Shown: positions 1 through 8,475 of the stretch, piece after piece | Layout: each line of letters begins with the position of its first letter | Numbering within the stretch: position 1 is the first letter of the stretch | Source of the DNA: Chlamydiota bacterium | GTDB taxonomy: Bacteria; Chlamydiota; Chlamydiia; Chlamydiales; Rhabdochlamydiaceae | Length of the DNA stretch: 41,865 nucleotides | Direction of reading: 5' to 3' | NCBI GenBank assembly: GCA_003176115.1 | Contig: PSRO01000065.1 | Span: 1 to 41,865, forward strand | The notes under the pieces: generated by a model | Databases searched by the model: none | What the model was told of the DNA's origin: nothing | What the model saw: only the letters and a program-made list of their open reading frames with translations | Made by a program: the position numbers and the translations under genes

Positions 1-91
1 AGAAATCGACGGAAAAGGTTTGGTCTTCGGTTTAATCTCATTGCCGGCATTCATAATCTGGAGCTATGTTAATGGGTTTCGAAAGAGGTCT
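1..91 (+). mobile_element. 3' end of an IS5-type insertion sequence (transposase C-terminus and terminal repeat)
   Basis: Frame 1 reads RNRRKRFGLRFNLIAGI, then HNLELC and a TAA at 70-72. This matches, from memory, the C-terminal signature of IS5-family DDE transposases, which end in an NRRKRFGLRFNLIAGIYN-type motif. Eleven bases after the stop lies AAGAGGTCT (83-91), the exact reverse complement of AGACCTCTT at 41773-41781, where another IS appears to begin. I read 83-91 as the right terminal inverted repeat. The element is cut by the window start, so its 5' part is not visible. Confidence 0.7.
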
Positions 92-96
92 ACTGC

Positions 97-125
97 TTGA
101 AAAAGGAAAATCACATACTTATACT
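97..125 (+). promoter_or_regulatory. Candidate sigma70-type promoter for the first MOMP-like gene
   Basis: TTGAAA (97-102) and TATACT (120-125) are separated by 17 bases, close to the housekeeping consensus. The -35 box begins six bases after the putative IS terminal repeat, so the insertion may have supplied or modified promoter context. The distance to the ATG at 448 implies a leader of over 300 nt. Assigned by pattern only. Confidence 0.4.
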
Positions 126-447
126 ATTTTTTGTTGACTTGAATTCGTAATAAAAATTACAGTGAAGCCATAAAAATGATGCAAATAAAGCTATCAAAAC
201 AAAAAATACTGCTCAGAATACGCTTTAAAAGAGATTATTCTTCCTTGTAGTTTTTCATTTAGGGCAAGTTTGCATCAGGTGTAGCTGGTTACAAAGTTCA
301 TTGTAGGCAAATACGATGATCTTCAAGATGGCTGCATTGTAGCTGCTTGCGGAATTGCTAATTTCTTGCGAAGAAGTTATTAACTCCGTGGGCAGCTACG
401 AATTGTCGTTTATTGAAATTAAATGATCCAAACCCAGGGGGATCTAT
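126..447 (+). other. Long 5' leader of MOMP-like gene 1, partly duplicated upstream of gene 2
   Basis: No coding sequence is visible. Two blocks recur before the second paralogue. One starts AATAAAAATTACAG and runs to ATGATGCAAA (149-184, versus 1699-1734). The other is TTGTCGTTT, TTGAAATTAAATGATC and AAAC followed by a purine-rich ribosome site (403-447, versus 1811-1858). Copy 1 has roughly 120 extra bases between the blocks. Conservation in non-coding DNA suggests either recent duplication or a shared leader element. Confidence 0.55.
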
Positions 448-1500
448 ATGCAATGGAATTTGAAAAAGGTGTGGCCCGCAATTGCTGCATCTATGTTATT
501 AGCAACAAGCTTTACGTATGCGGATTTAGATGGTTCATCGTCCCTGCGTAATATAGAAAATCGTCTTAATTGCCTTGAGCAAAGACGAGGTATAAACGGG
601 ATGATCAACCCTCCTGCCATGCCTTTAACTAGAAATGGATGGGATTTTCAAATATCTGCAGATGCTCTTTTATGGCAACTATTTGAAGACGGTCTTACCT
701 ATGCTGTAGAAACAACCTCTACTGGCCTTCCTGTTGGAGCTGATGGAGTAAAAAGTAAATACAATTGGGGATTCCGTGTTGGCCTTGATTGGACTTTGCC
801 TCATGACAATTGGGATGTAGATCTTACTTGGACACACCTCATTAGCAACCGCCATGGCAGTACCACAGCAGATACATCAAACATTTTGGTAAAAGCACAA
901 GGTTTTGCAAATGCTGCTACTGTAGGTTATACCTCTGCAAGCTCAAAGTACCATAATCGTCTTGATCAGATTGATCTTAACATGGGCCGTGAGTTTTTTA
1001 TCAGTAAATGGGTAACACTACGTCCTTTCTTTGGACTAAGAGCTGATTGGTTACGTCAAAGATTACGTACATCTTATACCTCTGCTACTTTAGCTCAAAG
1101 TACCAACCAAAGAAATAAATGGTGGGGAATTGGTATTGAGTCAGGGCTTAATACTCAATGGAGCTTCTGTGGTGGATTTAGTATCTATGGAAATGTAGCC
1201 ACTGCTATTGAGTATGGTCTACAAAAACTACAGCTAAGTGAATCCGGTGGTGTTGATGCTGGTTTTAGAAGAAGCTATCATATTTGCAGACCTATTCTAG
1301 ATCTACAACTTGGACTAGGCTGGGATTATAACTTCTGTGAAGATGGCTTCCATTTTGGCTTGAAATTAGGCTGGGAAAACCATGTATATTTCGATCAAAG
1401 CAGATTCTTGTCTTACAACACAGTCAACTATTCAGACAACACTTCTGGTGGAAGTCTGACTTATCAAGGCTGGACATTACATGCTTGCTTTGACTTCTAA
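448..1500 (+). CDS. MOMP-like outer membrane porin, paralogue 1
   Basis: This 350-aa protein has a Sec signal peptide (charged MQWNLKK, hydrophobic core, cleavage near TYA at about residue 25) and ends in CFDF. A terminal Phe is the usual outer membrane beta-barrel insertion signal. The body alternates Trp/Tyr-rich strands (WGFRVGLDWTLPHDNWD, WVTLRPFFGLRADWLRQRL), typical of chlamydial MOMP-like and Legionella-type pore proteins. Its five cysteines after the signal could join envelope disulfides. The start has AGGGGG 8 bases upstream. It is closely related to the next gene along its whole length. A general porin in the outer membrane is likely; the substrate is unknown. Confidence 0.8.
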   Translation: MQWNLKKVWPAIAASMLLATSFTYADLDGSSSLRNIENRLNCLEQRRGINGMINPPAMPLTRNGWDFQISADALLWQLFEDGLTYAVETTSTGLPVGADGVKSKYNWGFRVGLDWTLPHDNWDVDLTWTHLISNRHGSTTADTSNILVKAQGFANAATVGYTSASSKYHNRLDQIDLNMGREFFISKWVTLRPFFGLRADWLRQRLRTSYTSATLAQSTNQRNKWWGIGIESGLNTQWSFCGGFSIYGNVATAIEYGLQKLQLSESGGVDAGFRRSYHICRPILDLQLGLGWDYNFCEDGFHFGLKLGWENHVYFDQSRFLSYNTVNYSDNTSGGSLTYQGWTLHACFDF

Positions 1501-1530
1501 GTAAAGTTTTTTGCTATTGCAAGAAAATAG

Positions 1531-1574
1531 ACACCAGGATTAAGTGAACATATTCACCCAAACTGGTGTTTTTT
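1531..1574 (+). terminator. Rho-independent terminator of MOMP-like gene 1
   Basis: ACACCAG (1531-1537) pairs with CTGGTGT (1563-1569), with an inner GTGAA/TTCAC pair, and a T-run follows. The hairpin sits about 30 bases after the stop codon. Confidence 0.75.
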
Positions 1575-1652
1575 CATTCTTAACAAATATAAAATTTAAA
1601 AAAAAGACCTTCTCTTTTTTACTGGACTTTTTTTTCCACTCAAAAAAAATTA

Positions 1653-1680
1653 TTGCAATCTATTTTTATTAACATAAGAT
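1653..1680 (+). promoter_or_regulatory. Candidate promoter for MOMP-like gene 2
   Basis: TTGCAA (1653-1658) and TAAGAT (1675-1680) are separated by 16 bases upstream of the duplicated leader. This is a pattern match only. Confidence 0.35.
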
Positions 1681-1858
1681 AGATATCGATACGTTCAAAA
1701 TAAAAATTACAGATAAGTCATGAAGATGATGCAAAATGAATTTTTCAGCAAAAAACAGTGCTCTTACGCTCTGCTGTATTTGTTTTGATATGAATTTGTA
1801 TCTAGTGTAGTTGTCGTTTGTTGAAATTAAATGATCTAAACTCAAAGAGGGATCTTAT

Positions 1859-2929
1859 ATGCGATGGAATCTGAAAAAGATGTGGCCTACAATTGCTGCA
1901 TCTATGTTGTTAACTTTAAGCTTTACGTATGCTGATATCAATGATTGTGCTACGCCTGATTTACCTAAGTCCAATTTAGTTAAGCCTGCTTTATCTGCAC
2001 CTAATTTAGAAAATTGCCTTCCCTGTCTTGAAACAAATGGAGTGATTAATCCTCCCGGAATGCCTTTAACCAGAAATGGATGGGGTTTTCAAATATCTGC
2101 AGATGCGCTACTTTGGCAGCTACAAGAAGACGGTCTTATATATGCTACAGAATCAACCATCCTTACTCTTCCTGTTGAGAATAATAGAGTAAAGCAAAAA
2201 TCTAATTGGGGATTTCGCGTAGGTCTGGATTGGACTCTACCTCATGATAATTGGGATATAGCGGCTACTTGGACACATTTAATTAGCAATCGCCATGGTA
2301 ATGCTACAGCAGCTACAGGTAATGCCTTAAGAAAACCAGGTATTATATTAAGTAGTACTGCTGTAGGTTTTACAACCGCAAGTGCAAAATATCATAATCG
2401 CCTTGAGCAAATTAGTCTTAATACAGGTCGCGAATTTTTTGTAAGTAAGTGGGTAACACTACGTCCCTTCTTTGGACTAAGAGCCGATTGGTTACGCCAA
2501 AGGTTACGTGCATCTTATTCTGGAATAGCTACAAATCCTACAGGCATCCAAGCCACTCAGAGAAGAGTTAAGTGGTGGGGAATTGGGATCGAATCAGGTC
2601 TTAATACTCAGTGGAGTTTTTGTGGTGGATTTAGCCTTTATGGAAACGTAGCTGGTGCTATTGAGTACGGATTGACCAAACAAACTGTAAATGAATCTGG
2701 ACTTGTCGCTTATGCATTTAAGGATAGTTACCATATTTGCAGACCTATCATAGATCTTCAATTGGGACTAGGTTGGGATTACAATTCCTGTAATGATTGC
2801 TTCCACTTTGGCTTGAAATTAGGCTGGGAAAACCATGTGTATTTCAATCAAAGCCTCTTCCTTGGTTCAGTTCCATTAGGAGATTTAACCTACCAAGGTT
2901 GGACACTACATGCAAACTTTGACTTCTAG
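1859..2929 (+). CDS. MOMP-like outer membrane porin, paralogue 2
   Basis: This 356-aa tandem paralogue of the preceding gene has the same signal peptide pattern (MRWNLKKMWPTIAASMLL, cleavage near TYA) and a barrel-type end, NFDF. It shares the WGFRVGLDWTLPHDNWD and RPFFGLRADWLRQRL strands. The two differ most just after the signal peptide, where this copy has a Pro/Leu-rich stretch with extra cysteines, and in presumed loops around residues 95-150 and 230-280. It has seven cysteines after the signal, against five in paralogue 1. GAGGGATC precedes the ATG. Divergence in loops with conserved strands fits surface-exposed variable segments of a porin; that is inference. Confidence 0.8.
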   Translation: MRWNLKKMWPTIAASMLLTLSFTYADINDCATPDLPKSNLVKPALSAPNLENCLPCLETNGVINPPGMPLTRNGWGFQISADALLWQLQEDGLIYATESTILTLPVENNRVKQKSNWGFRVGLDWTLPHDNWDIAATWTHLISNRHGNATAATGNALRKPGIILSSTAVGFTTASAKYHNRLEQISLNTGREFFVSKWVTLRPFFGLRADWLRQRLRASYSGIATNPTGIQATQRRVKWWGIGIESGLNTQWSFCGGFSLYGNVAGAIEYGLTKQTVNESGLVAYAFKDSYHICRPIIDLQLGLGWDYNSCNDCFHFGLKLGWENHVYFNQSLFLGSVPLGDLTYQGWTLHANFDF

Positions 2930-2943
2930 TATAGTCTTTAAAA

Positions 2944-2973
2944 AAACACCAGAATTTACAGTTCTGGTGTTTT
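2944..2973. terminator. Bidirectional terminator between MOMP-like gene 2 and the suf operon
   Basis: AACACCAGAA (2945-2954) pairs perfectly with TTCTGGTGTT (2962-2971) around a 7-base loop. A T-run follows on the plus strand, and an even longer one on the minus strand because the plus strand has AAAAAA before the stem. It can stop both the porin transcript and the converging sufBCDS transcript. Confidence 0.75.
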
Positions 2974-3039
2974 AACTCTTTTACATTTTCAACTGAAAAA
3001 TTCCCATCTTTAAAAGCATAGAAACTAATTTGATAAAAG

Positions 3040-4284
3040 CTAATAAGAAATTTCAGGCTTTAGTAATAAAAGAGCTTCTTTTAGAGCATGGATAAAAATA
3101 TCAATTTCCTCAAAAGTATTATAAAAAGCTAAAGAGATTCTTAATAGAGAGCTTACATGATAACGCTTTAAAATAGGTTGAGCACATAGACGACCTGTTC
3201 TAATTGCAATTCCTCTTAAATCGAGTAATGTGGCTAAATCAAGAGGATGAAATCCATCAATAGAAAAGCTTAAAATAGGACCTTTCTGCTTAGCTGTACC
3301 AATAATTTTTAATCCTTTAATCTCAATAAGCCGCTGAGTTGCATATTCAAGCAGATCTTTTTCCCATGCGGCAATGAGCCTTTGATCTATTGCTTCCATG
3401 TAATTTAATGCTGCTCCTAAACCCATAACCTCTGCAATCATGGGGGTTCCTGCTTCAAATTTTAAAGGAGGTTCTTGATAAGTGATTCTGTCAAATGCTA
3501 CTTCATCAACCATATCTCCTCCTCCTTGATAAGGAGGCATAATTTCTAATAAAGAGCGTTTGCCATATAACACCCCTAATCCCGTTGGGCCATACATTTT
3601 ATGTGCTGAAAAAGCATAAAAATCTACCCCTAGTTTTTGCACATCAATTAACATATGAGGTGCGCTTTGCGCCCCATCGACAACTACTTTAGCACCTTTT
3701 GCATGGGCTTCTTTAACAATTTCTGCAATGGGATTAATCGTACCTAAAACATTTGACATATGTACAATGCTGACAATTTTGGTCTTATCGGAAAGCAGTG
3801 TTTGAAATTCTTCAAAAATTAACTCCCCAGACTCATTTACAGGGATTACTTTAAGATGAGCTCCTCTTTCCTTGCAGCACATATACCAAGGAATAATATT
3901 GGAATGATGTTCCATTTCAGAAATAAGCACTTCATCGCCTGGTTGCAAATAGAGTTTGCCCAAGCAGTGAGCAACGAGATTCATGGCTTCTGTTGTGCTT
4001 TTTGTAAAAATAATCTCCTCAACAAAAGCAGCATTTAAGAAGCCTTTAACCTTTTGACGAACAATGTTGTTGTAATGAGAACTTGCTTTGCTAGCAAAAT
4101 CATAAACAGAGCGATTCACCGTTGCATAATGTTTTGCATAAAAATCGGACATCGCATTAATTACAATCTGCGGCTTCTGAGTTGTAGCTGCTGAATCTAA
4201 ATAAATAAAGGGACGACCATGCATTAACTGACGTAGCATAGGAAAATCTTGGCGTACTTTCCAAACATTAAATTCCTGATTCAA
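3040..4284 (-). CDS. sufS: SufS-type cysteine desulfurase
   Basis: This 414-aa PLP enzyme removes sulfur from cysteine as a protein-bound persulfide for Fe-S cluster assembly. The PLP lysine is K229 in SAHKMYGPTG. The catalytic cysteine is C367 in RTGRLCAQP, the short-loop arrangement of SufS rather than IscS. VDGAQSAPH (202-210) carries the cofactor-contacting Asp and the following conserved residues. It is the last gene of sufBCDS and its ATG overlaps the sufD stop by 4 bases, so translation is probably coupled. No sufE or sufU is adjacent, as in Chlamydiaceae, so the sulfur-transfer partner is not visible here. The length is normal for the family. Confidence 0.95.
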   Translation of the reverse strand: MNQEFNVWKVRQDFPMLRQLMHGRPFIYLDSAATTQKPQIVINAMSDFYAKHYATVNRSVYDFASKASSHYNNIVRQKVKGFLNAAFVEEIIFTKSTTEAMNLVAHCLGKLYLQPGDEVLISEMEHHSNIIPWYMCCKERGAHLKVIPVNESGELIFEEFQTLLSDKTKIVSIVHMSNVLGTINPIAEIVKEAHAKGAKVVVDGAQSAPHMLIDVQKLGVDFYAFSAHKMYGPTGLGVLYGKRSLLEIMPPYQGGGDMVDEVAFDRITYQEPPLKFEAGTPMIAEVMGLGAALNYMEAIDQRLIAAWEKDLLEYATQRLIEIKGLKIIGTAKQKGPILSFSIDGFHPLDLATLLDLRGIAIRTGRLCAQPILKRYHVSSLLRISLAFYNTFEEIDIFIHALKEALLLLKPEISY

Positions 4285-5573
4285 AACATTTCTCTCAAAA
4301 TTTGCTCTTTTAGAGAGCGATAAGGGATCTCTTGCATAATTTCTTGAGCATAAGCGTTAAGAAGCATTTCTCTAGCTTCTATAGGACTCAAGCCTCTTGT
4401 TTCTAAATAAAAGAGTTGATCTTCATTCAATTGAGAAACGGTAGCACCATGAGAGGCTTTCACATCATCTGCAAAAATCTCTAGGTTGGGTTTACTATTA
4501 GCAATTGCTCCAGTGCTTAAGAGCAGATTATTATTTAACTGATAAGCCCGCGTTCCTTGTGCTTCAGAATCCACTTTAGTTTTCCCTTCAAAGCTGGATC
4601 GACTAAAGTCATTTAAGATCCCTTTAAAGTGTTGCAAAGAACTAGTGTCTGGCGCTTTATGCTCAACGGTTAAATGACAATGTGAAGCAGCTTTTCCACA
4701 GAGATTAAAGAGACCCTTCAGCTGGGTTCTACTCCCTTCTTCTTTCAAGCAAATATGCGCATTTACTCTAGAAACTCTGCCACCTGCACTCAAATGCGTC
4801 GCTTGAAAAGAGGTATTTTTTTTTAAAGCAGCTCTTAAGGAAGAAAAATGCAATCGGTGCTCTTTATGATATTCTGCAGAATACATATGCACCTCTGCTG
4901 ATTCTTCCAATGTAAAATCTAATAAGGGCAAGCTTAAATAGGCATCGCTCTTGTAGTCCAAATAAGAAAAGATCCATTTTGTTTGCGTATGCGCTCCTGC
5001 TACGATTTGCATACGAGGCGCAGTAAAAGAAGCCTTTTCTGTTACAACTTGCAAACATTGAATAGGTGTGTTTACTACAATTTTTGGAGGAATGTAAACA
5101 AATAAACCATTGGAGTGAAGGGCTAGATTTAAAGCAGCGAAAGGATCTTGTTCCCTTTGCATTTGTTGCTGAAGGTGATTTTGTAAAAAGGCTTTATGAG
5201 AGTGCATGGCCCCTGATAAAGACAAAACTTTGATTTGAAGAGGCAATGCTGAAAAATTGCTCAAGCTCGGATAAAAACAACCATCAACAAATAGGAAATA
5301 GCTATGTTTACTTTCTGGAAGAACCTCTGATTCAAAGTGCTTTTTATCCACTTCAGGGATATCGCATATCTGATCGATTGTTAAAGCATGCAACTCATGT
5401 AAAGAAACATATTTAAATGCATCTTGAGCACGGTTCGGTAGCCCTAGTTCTTGAAATTTTTTCCACGCTAGTTGACGTAAAGAGCAGAGAGCGTCTGCTT
5501 CTTTAAGCTTTTCAAATTGTGCTTCTAAATGCGATAGAAGCAAAGACTGCTTTTGTTTAATTAAGCCAGTCAT
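4281..5573 (-). CDS. sufD: Fe-S cluster assembly protein SufD
   Basis: This 430-aa scaffold subunit pairs with SufB and SufC. The C-terminal half has the SufB/SufD beta-helix signature ending in a HGAT motif (from KASHGATVSQ), the His equivalent to the conserved SufD histidine at the cluster interface. The conserved tail [13 protein letters not shown] also occurs in SufB. The N-terminus is divergent and helical, as usual for SufD. It overlaps sufC by 17 bases upstream and sufS by 4 bases downstream, making one tight operon. Cytoplasmic. Confidence 0.93.
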   Translation of the reverse strand: MTGLIKQKQSLLLSHLEAQFEKLKEADALCSLRQLAWKKFQELGLPNRAQDAFKYVSLHELHALTIDQICDIPEVDKKHFESEVLPESKHSYFLFVDGCFYPSLSNFSALPLQIKVLSLSGAMHSHKAFLQNHLQQQMQREQDPFAALNLALHSNGLFVYIPPKIVVNTPIQCLQVVTEKASFTAPRMQIVAGAHTQTKWIFSYLDYKSDAYLSLPLLDFTLEESAEVHMYSAEYHKEHRLHFSSLRAALKKNTSFQATHLSAGGRVSRVNAHICLKEEGSRTQLKGLFNLCGKAASHCHLTVEHKAPDTSSLQHFKGILNDFSRSSFEGKTKVDSEAQGTRAYQLNNNLLLSTGAIANSKPNLEIFADDVKASHGATVSQLNEDQLFYLETRGLSPIEAREMLLNAYAQEIMQEIPYRSLKEQILREMF

Positions 5574-6294
5574 ACCCCTTTCTCTCCAGTTCTAGTGCAA
5601 GCGCAGCTGAGCCTGATTTCACAACTACCCCGTCCAAAACAACATGAACAAAATGAGGTTTAATATAATCGAGCAAGCGTTGGTAATGGGTTATTAAGAG
5701 TAAACTTGCATCTGGTTTTAAAGCACTTTGAACACCTTTGGCAACCACTTTCATAGCATCAATATCCAATCCAGAATCGGTTTCATCAAGAATAGCAAGT
5801 TTTGGTTCTAAAATAGCCATCTGCAGGATCTCATTTTTCTTCTTTTCTCCACCTGAAAATCCTTCGTTAATACTACGAGATGTAAATTCGCTTTTCACTT
5901 CTACGAGCTGCATTTTTTCTTTCATAATTTCATTAAAAGCCTCTTCAGATATAGATTCTAAGAGTTGTGCTTTGCGTTTTGCATTATAAGCCGCGTGAAG
6001 GAATTGAAAATTAGAAATTCCTGTAATCTCTACAGGATATTGGAACCCTAAAAATATTCCCAAATGAGCTCTTTCATGAGCGCTTAATTCTAATAAACTC
6101 TTCCCTTCAAAAATAAGATCGCCTGCAGTTATCTCATAAGAGAGATCTCCTGCTAAAATCTTTGCTAAAGTAGACTTTCCAGCGCCATTTGGGCCCATAA
6201 CCGCATGAATCTCTCCAGGGTTTATCTGTAAATTTAATCCCTTTAAGATGGCTTTTCCTGCAACGGTTGCTTGTAATTGTTTAATTTCTAACAT
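5557..6294 (-). CDS. sufC: Fe-S assembly ATPase SufC
   Basis: This 245-aa ABC-type ATPase drives conformational change of the SufBCD scaffold. It has a Walker A (GPNGAGKST, residues 34-42), an ABC signature FSGGEKKKNEI, a Walker B with LAILDETDSGLD, and a late H-loop (LLITHYQRLL). ETDSGLDID is diagnostic for SufC as opposed to transporter ATPases. It starts one base after the sufB stop and overlaps sufD by 17 bases. No membrane partner exists, consistent with a cytosolic role. Confidence 0.96.
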   Translation of the reverse strand: MLEIKQLQATVAGKAILKGLNLQINPGEIHAVMGPNGAGKSTLAKILAGDLSYEITAGDLIFEGKSLLELSAHERAHLGIFLGFQYPVEITGISNFQFLHAAYNAKRKAQLLESISEEAFNEIMKEKMQLVEVKSEFTSRSINEGFSGGEKKKNEILQMAILEPKLAILDETDSGLDIDAMKVVAKGVQSALKPDASLLLITHYQRLLDYIKPHFVHVVLDGVVVKSGSAALALELERKGYDWLN

Positions 6295-6295
6295 A

Positions 6296-7735
6296 CTATC
6301 CGACAGAATTCTCTAATTTCAAAGTTAATAATTTTTGTGCCTCAACAGCAAACTCCAGAGGTAATTCTTGAATGACTTTCTTACAAAATCCATTAACGAT
6401 TAAGTTAATTGCATCTTCTCGAGAAATTCCCCTGGTTTCTAAATAAAACAGTTGCTCCTCATTCATTTTCGAAGTAGAAGCCTCGTGTTCTAATTGGGCT
6501 GTTTCATTAGCTATTTCTATATAAGGGAAGGTATTAGCAGAGCATTGGTTGCCAATTAACATGGAATCACACTGCGTATAATTACGCGCTCCTTCTGCAC
6601 GAGGAGCAATTTTCACAAGCCCACGGTAGGTATTATGAGATTTATCCGCTGAAATCCCCTTAGATATGATTGTAGATCGTGTGTTTTTACCTAGATGAAT
6701 CATTTTTGTACCGGTATCTGCTTGCATCATGCCATTGGTCAGAGCCACTGAATAAAATTCTCCTACTGAGTTATCTCCTTGTAGAATACAGCCTGGATAT
6801 TTCCATGTGATTGCAGCTCCGGTCTCTACCTGAGTCCAACAAATTTTTGAATGAATCCCTTGACATCGCCCTCTTTTGGTAACAAAGTTATAAATTCCCC
6901 CAAGCCCTGTCTTAGGATCGCCTGAGTACCAATTTTGTACTGTAGAGTATTTAATTTCCGCATGATCCATGGCAACTAACTCAACGACTGCTGCATGTAA
7001 TTGATTTTTATGAAAAGCAGGGGCTGTACATCCCTCTAAGTAACTCACATAAGAGCTTTCTTCAGCAAGAATCAATGTTCTTTCAAATTGCCCACTTTCT
7101 CGGTCATTTATTCGAAAATAGGTAGATAGTTCTATAGGGGAACGCACTCCTTTAGGAACATAGACAAAAGAGCCGTCTGAAAACACAGCTGAATTAAGCG
7201 CTGCAAAAAAGTTATCTCCAATTGGAACAACACTTCCCAGGTACTTTTCTATCAACTCTGGATACAGTTTTATTGCTTCTGCAATCGAACATAAGATCAC
7301 ACCAGATTCTGCCAAAGCTTTATGAAAAGTAGTCCCCAGAGAAACAGAATCAAAAACAACGTCTACAGCTACATTAGCTAGTCTTTTTTGCTCATCTAAA
7401 GGAATTCCTAATTTTGCAAATGTTTTTAAAATTTCAGGGTCTACTTCATCTAAACTATTTAAAGATTGCTTTTTTTTAGGAGCAGAATAGTAAGAAATAT
7501 CTTGATAATCAATCGGTGTATAACGAATATTTCCCCATTTTGGCTCTTTCATTTGCTTCCATTTGGCAAATGCCTGCAAGCGAAATTCCAGTAAAAAAGC
7601 GGGCTCTTCTTTTTTTGCTGAAATAGCGCGAACCGTATCCTCTGATAGCCCTTTTGGAAAACTTTCTGTTTCAATAGAGGTCGTAAAGCCAAATTTATAT
7701 TCCAAGCGTTCTTCTATAAGTTGCTGGGTTGACAT
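6296..7735 (-). CDS. sufB: Fe-S cluster assembly protein SufB
   Basis: This 479-aa first gene of the suf operon encodes the scaffold on which clusters are built. The core beta-helix is recognisable, with [27 protein letters not shown] and [20 protein letters not shown]. The conserved cysteine lies in [13 protein letters not shown] and the glutamate/histidine pair in EHEAS. It ends with [14 protein letters not shown], shared with SufD. Length and order (B-C-D-S) match other chlamydiae. AGGGA lies a short distance upstream of the ATG. Confidence 0.96.
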   Translation of the reverse strand: MSTQQLIEERLEYKFGFTTSIETESFPKGLSEDTVRAISAKKEEPAFLLEFRLQAFAKWKQMKEPKWGNIRYTPIDYQDISYYSAPKKKQSLNSLDEVDPEILKTFAKLGIPLDEQKRLANVAVDVVFDSVSLGTTFHKALAESGVILCSIAEAIKLYPELIEKYLGSVVPIGDNFFAALNSAVFSDGSFVYVPKGVRSPIELSTYFRINDRESGQFERTLILAEESSYVSYLEGCTAPAFHKNQLHAAVVELVAMDHAEIKYSTVQNWYSGDPKTGLGGIYNFVTKRGRCQGIHSKICWTQVETGAAITWKYPGCILQGDNSVGEFYSVALTNGMMQADTGTKMIHLGKNTRSTIISKGISADKSHNTYRGLVKIAPRAEGARNYTQCDSMLIGNQCSANTFPYIEIANETAQLEHEASTSKMNEEQLFYLETRGISREDAINLIVNGFCKKVIQELPLEFAVEAQKLLTLKLENSVG

Positions 7736-7758
7736 ATATTCCCTATAAAATTCCTTCT

Positions 7759-7788
7759 ATACTATCTGAACGCTATAGATTTTCTCAA
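7759..7788 (-). promoter_or_regulatory. Candidate promoter of the suf operon
   Basis: On the minus strand TTGAGA (7788-7783) and TAGTAT (7764-7759) are 18 bases apart and end about 24 bases before the sufB ATG. I saw no clear IscR- or Fur-type palindrome nearby. Confidence 0.3.
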
Positions 7789-8060
7789 TCAAAAGCCTCA
7801 AAATTTCTATTTTTAAGATATTTACTTTTATTAAAAACAAAAACACACCTATTTAATAGGCAATAACATACGTGTATAAAATCAGATTAAAATTCAAATG
7901 ATTTTATTTTTTCAAATAAAATTGGAGTGATGAGTTTCTGATTTTTTAAGATTTGATTAGACTAGCTTATATTAGCAACATTGTATATTTATCTACCCAA
8001 AGAATTGTTCTTAATGTCATCGACCAAGAAAAAATCGCCTAAGATTTAAAATAAATTTTA

Positions 8061-8089
8061 TTGAAGCAAAAAGAATGCTTTTATAAAAT
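8061..8089 (+). promoter_or_regulatory. Candidate promoter for the small Cys-motif gene
   Basis: TTGAAG (8061-8066) and TAAAAT (8084-8089) are separated by 17 bases, 26 bases before the ATG at 8116. That leaves room for the strong AAGGAG ribosome site. Confidence 0.4.
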
Positions 8090-8115
8090 CCTCTTTTTTC
8101 ATTTAAGGAGATTGT

Positions 8116-8418
8116 ATGCATATATATGGATTAAGTATGTTAATGCCACGCTCTATTCTTTCAACAGAGCAATTCCAAATCTCAAACGTTGTAAAAAACG
8201 CAGCAAAAAATCTAAATAAACTCGCTATTCCTATTATTGCTTTAGCTGGGTTAACAAGTATGAGCGCTGTGGAAGGAGGGCCTATCACTTATGCTGGTTG
8301 CGTACTGGGATGCGAACTTTTAGCGACTTCTGCGACCGGTGGAATTGGCTCAGTACCAGCTCTTCAAGCATGTATTTACTCGTGTTTACCTATTTTCGCA
8401 GCTCCATGGTGCCCATGA
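8116..8418 (+). CDS. Small Cys-motif protein, uncharacterised family
   Basis: This 100-aa product has a strong start (AAGGAG 6 bases upstream). An N-terminal leader of about 35 residues precedes a hydrophobic segment (KLAIPIIALAG), then a Gly/Ala-rich C-terminal part with two CxxxC pairs (CVLGC and CIYSC) and a final Cys near the end (APWCP). The gene at 20355-20572 (minus) shares the leader-like KNLxKxAxPxIAL block and a Cys-rich tail, so this is a family. The layout GGPITYxxCxxxC, a Gly/Ser/Ala stretch, PALQACxxxC recalls, from memory only, small Cys-rich proteins best known from eukaryotes (zygote-specific-like proteins). Secretion and disulfide formation are inferred; the function is unknown. 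Confidence 0.75.
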   Translation: MHIYGLSMLMPRSILSTEQFQISNVVKNAAKNLNKLAIPIIALAGLTSMSAVEGGPITYAGCVLGCELLATSATGGIGSVPALQACIYSCLPIFAAPWCP

Positions 8419-8420
8419 TA

Positions 8421-8456
8421 AGAAAACAAACGATAGTTCTTTATTACTTGTTTTCT
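8421..8456 (+). terminator. Possible hairpin between the Cys-motif gene and the next gene
   Basis: AGAAAACAA (8421-8429) is complementary to TTGTTTTCT (8448-8456) across an 18-base loop, immediately after the stop of the Cys-motif gene. The stem is AT-rich and lacks a long T-run, so it may only attenuate transcription into the following gene. Confidence 0.3.
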
Positions 8457-8475
8457 ATATAACACAAGGAAATAC

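Larger units (their letters stand above)
1501..1858 (+). other. Intergenic spacer with terminator, promoter and duplicated leader
   Basis: No gene is visible in these 358 bases. The stretch holds the terminator of the first porin gene, a T/A-rich gap, a candidate promoter and a leader resembling that of gene 1. Gene 2 therefore seems to be transcribed from its own promoter rather than by read-through. Confidence 0.6.
7736..8115. other. AT-rich divergent intergenic region
   Basis: No gene is seen between sufB (minus) and the small Cys-motif gene (plus). The stretch is strongly AT-rich and holds a possible promoter at each end. No repeat or RNA structure stands out. Confidence 0.6.

Noticed and set aside
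7736-8115. CRISPR array or structured RNA in the AT-rich gap
   Set aside because: No regularly spaced repeats or strong GC stems are visible.
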